Origin: Bacteroidales bacterium UBA6267
Lineage (GTDB): Bacteria > Bacteroidota > Bacteroidia > Bacteroidales > UBA1556
Assembly: GCA_002440745.1 (NCBI GenBank)
Contig: DJVB01000004.1
Coordinates: 1 to 64,000 of the forward strand
Reading direction: 5' to 3'
Length of the DNA: 64,000 nt
The position numbers and the translations under genes were made by a program. Shown in pieces: positions 63,091 through 64,000 of this stretch (its first letter is position 1; each line of letters begins with the position of its first letter). The notes under the pieces are model-generated. The model made no database searches, was not told where the DNA came from, and saw only the letters and a program-made list of their open reading frames with translations.

Positions 63091-64000
63091 CTAAAAATTC
63101 AACCCCAACTGACTTCTAACTTGCTCCACAACCGGATTCTTCTCCACCATTTTTTTATAGTTTTCCATTGGCTCGTCCTTGTGTGTAACTTCAAGTTCAA
63201 TCACTTCTGTGGTAATTTTTATTTGGTTGTTATCGAATTTCTCACGAAGATATTGAAGTAATCTGGTTTTTAAGTCCTGATCGTCAATACTTTTGTTGGT
63301 GAAAATTATATGAATGACATTGTTTTCTTTAATCTTTATCCGGTCGGCTCTCAATGCACTCGAAAAAGCTCTCTCATCTATTTCGATTTGCTTCGCGAAA
63401 TCCAAAACGGCATCAACCAATTCATCCACCGGAATAAGCACATCCGCCGTATCGTATTCTACCTCAGCTTCTTCTACGTCCTTCCTTTTGTTCATTTCGG
63501 TTTTAACCGTGTTTATGTCACTCTTTATGGAAATGCCAAAAGATAATGGCACTGATGATTGCGGCGTTGACTCGGTTTTGACTGGGTCTTGTGCTGGCTG
63601 TGGTGAGGTTGATTTAGGATAAGGAGTCGTGACTTCAACCTTAGGAGTTTCAACCTCAACTTGCTGTTTTTCAATCTTTGGCAGAGGTTGTTTTTGTGGT
63701 TCCGGTTGAGGTTGTTTCGTTACTCTTGGTGTCGGTAATTCTGTGACGGTTTCCTCTGGAAGCTTCCCTGATAAGTCGCAAAGTTTTAACAAATTGAGTT
63801 CCACATAAATGCGCTTGTCGGCCACAGTCTTGTAATTCAAATCCACTTCCGACATGATTTTTAAGCCTTCGATAATAAAACGAAGACTGCAAAATTTGGT
63901 TTGTTCCAAATATCTGCTCTTGATATTTTCTGCAGTATCAATTAGTTTAATAGTTGCGGCATCTTTCACCACCAATAAATTTCTAAGGTGTTCGGACACG
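63091..64000 (-). CDS. dnaX: DNA polymerase III subunit gamma/tau, C-terminal part (cut by window edge)
   Basis: The 3' 302 codons of a gene that runs off the right edge, so the true start and the AAA+ clamp-loader domain are missing. The visible part starts in domain III of gamma/tau (SEHLRNLLVVKD, helices up to KLCDLSGK), followed by a Pro/Gln/Val-rich linker (~residues 95-150) and a C-terminal tau-like domain (PVDELVDAVLDFAKQIEIDERAFSSALR...). The first GTG seen at the edge is an internal codon. It supports the replication fork as the clamp loader and polymerase tether. It is upstream of comM with a 16-bp gap. Confidence 0.85.
   Translation of the reverse strand, partial: VSEHLRNLLVVKDAATIKLIDTAENIKSRYLEQTKFCSLRFIIEGLKIMSEVDLNYKTVADKRIYVELNLLKLCDLSGKLPEETVTELPTPRVTKQPQPEPQKQPLPKIEKQQVEVETPKVEVTTPYPKSTSPQPAQDPVKTESTPQSSVPLSFGISIKSDINTVKTEMNKRKDVEEAEVEYDTADVLIPVDELVDAVLDFAKQIEIDERAFSSALRADRIKIKENNVIHIIFTNKSIDDQDLKTRLLQYLREKFDNNQIKITTEVIELEVTHKDEPMENYKKMVEKNPVVEQVRSQLGLNF

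Overview
This 64 kb window is a chromosomal segment of a member of the Bacteroidota, most likely an anaerobic or fermentative Bacteroidales-like lineage. The evidence is: several secreted proteins ending in type IX secretion (T9SS) sorting domains; TAnnTTTG-type promoter elements and mostly absent Shine-Dalgarno sequences; the hpt-adk-obgE and bcp-recA gene orders; lipoproteins with short lipoboxes; and tandem butyrate kinase genes. Housekeeping genes (recA, gyrB, obgE, adk, tkt, dnaX) are spread through it. I see no tRNA, rRNA, CRISPR array, prophage or intact insertion sequence.

Layout. 1-7.4 kb: on the minus strand a TPR lipoprotein and an S9 peptidase lipoprotein, then bcp-recA with a clear terminator; transketolase diverges. 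7.4-12.7 kb: an accessory island with two T9SS proteins sharing an almost identical C-terminal cassette, an orphan lipoprotein, a ~113-bp direct repeat in two copies, a GTCAGAG-type tandem repeat and a TA microsatellite. 12.7-17.1 kb: class IV aminotransferase, then the operon hpt - double-domain adenylate kinase - obgE - PAP2 phosphatase. 17.1-22.5 kb (minus): TPR histidine kinase, GNAT, and an acyltransferase-ACP-AMP ligase fusion.

22.6-40.3 kb: two giant paralogous T9SS proteins (3202 and 2583 aa) built from CARDB-like, beta-helix, amidotransferase-like and PKD-like modules. Their last ~1.15 kb plus terminator are nearly identical at a constant 8011-bp offset, and the start of the identity falls inside a repeat module. 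The promoter of the second paralog and that of gyrB look homologous, suggesting an old tandem duplication followed by recent gene conversion.

40.5-51.1 kb: gyrB; a metal-trafficking cluster (HYC_CC_PP-like small protein, HMA-domain protein, TonB-dependent receptor); an ExbB-ExbD-TonB energising module; a probable DUF6125 protein; and two butyrate kinases, the first with an eroded phosphate-binding motif. 51.5-56.8 kb: a three-gene operon behind a textbook Bacteroidota promoter, encoding an alpha-oxoamine synthase fused to an acyltransferase-like domain, a small STAS-like protein and a soluble PAS-GAF hybrid histidine kinase. This is the best candidate here for an undescribed system (lipid or alpha-aminoketone synthesis coupled to signalling). 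56.9-64 kb: phosphoglycolate phosphatase-like HAD enzyme, a NarL-type two-component pair, a PiT phosphate transporter with a porin-like protein, then comM/yifB and the 3' part of dnaX on the minus strand.
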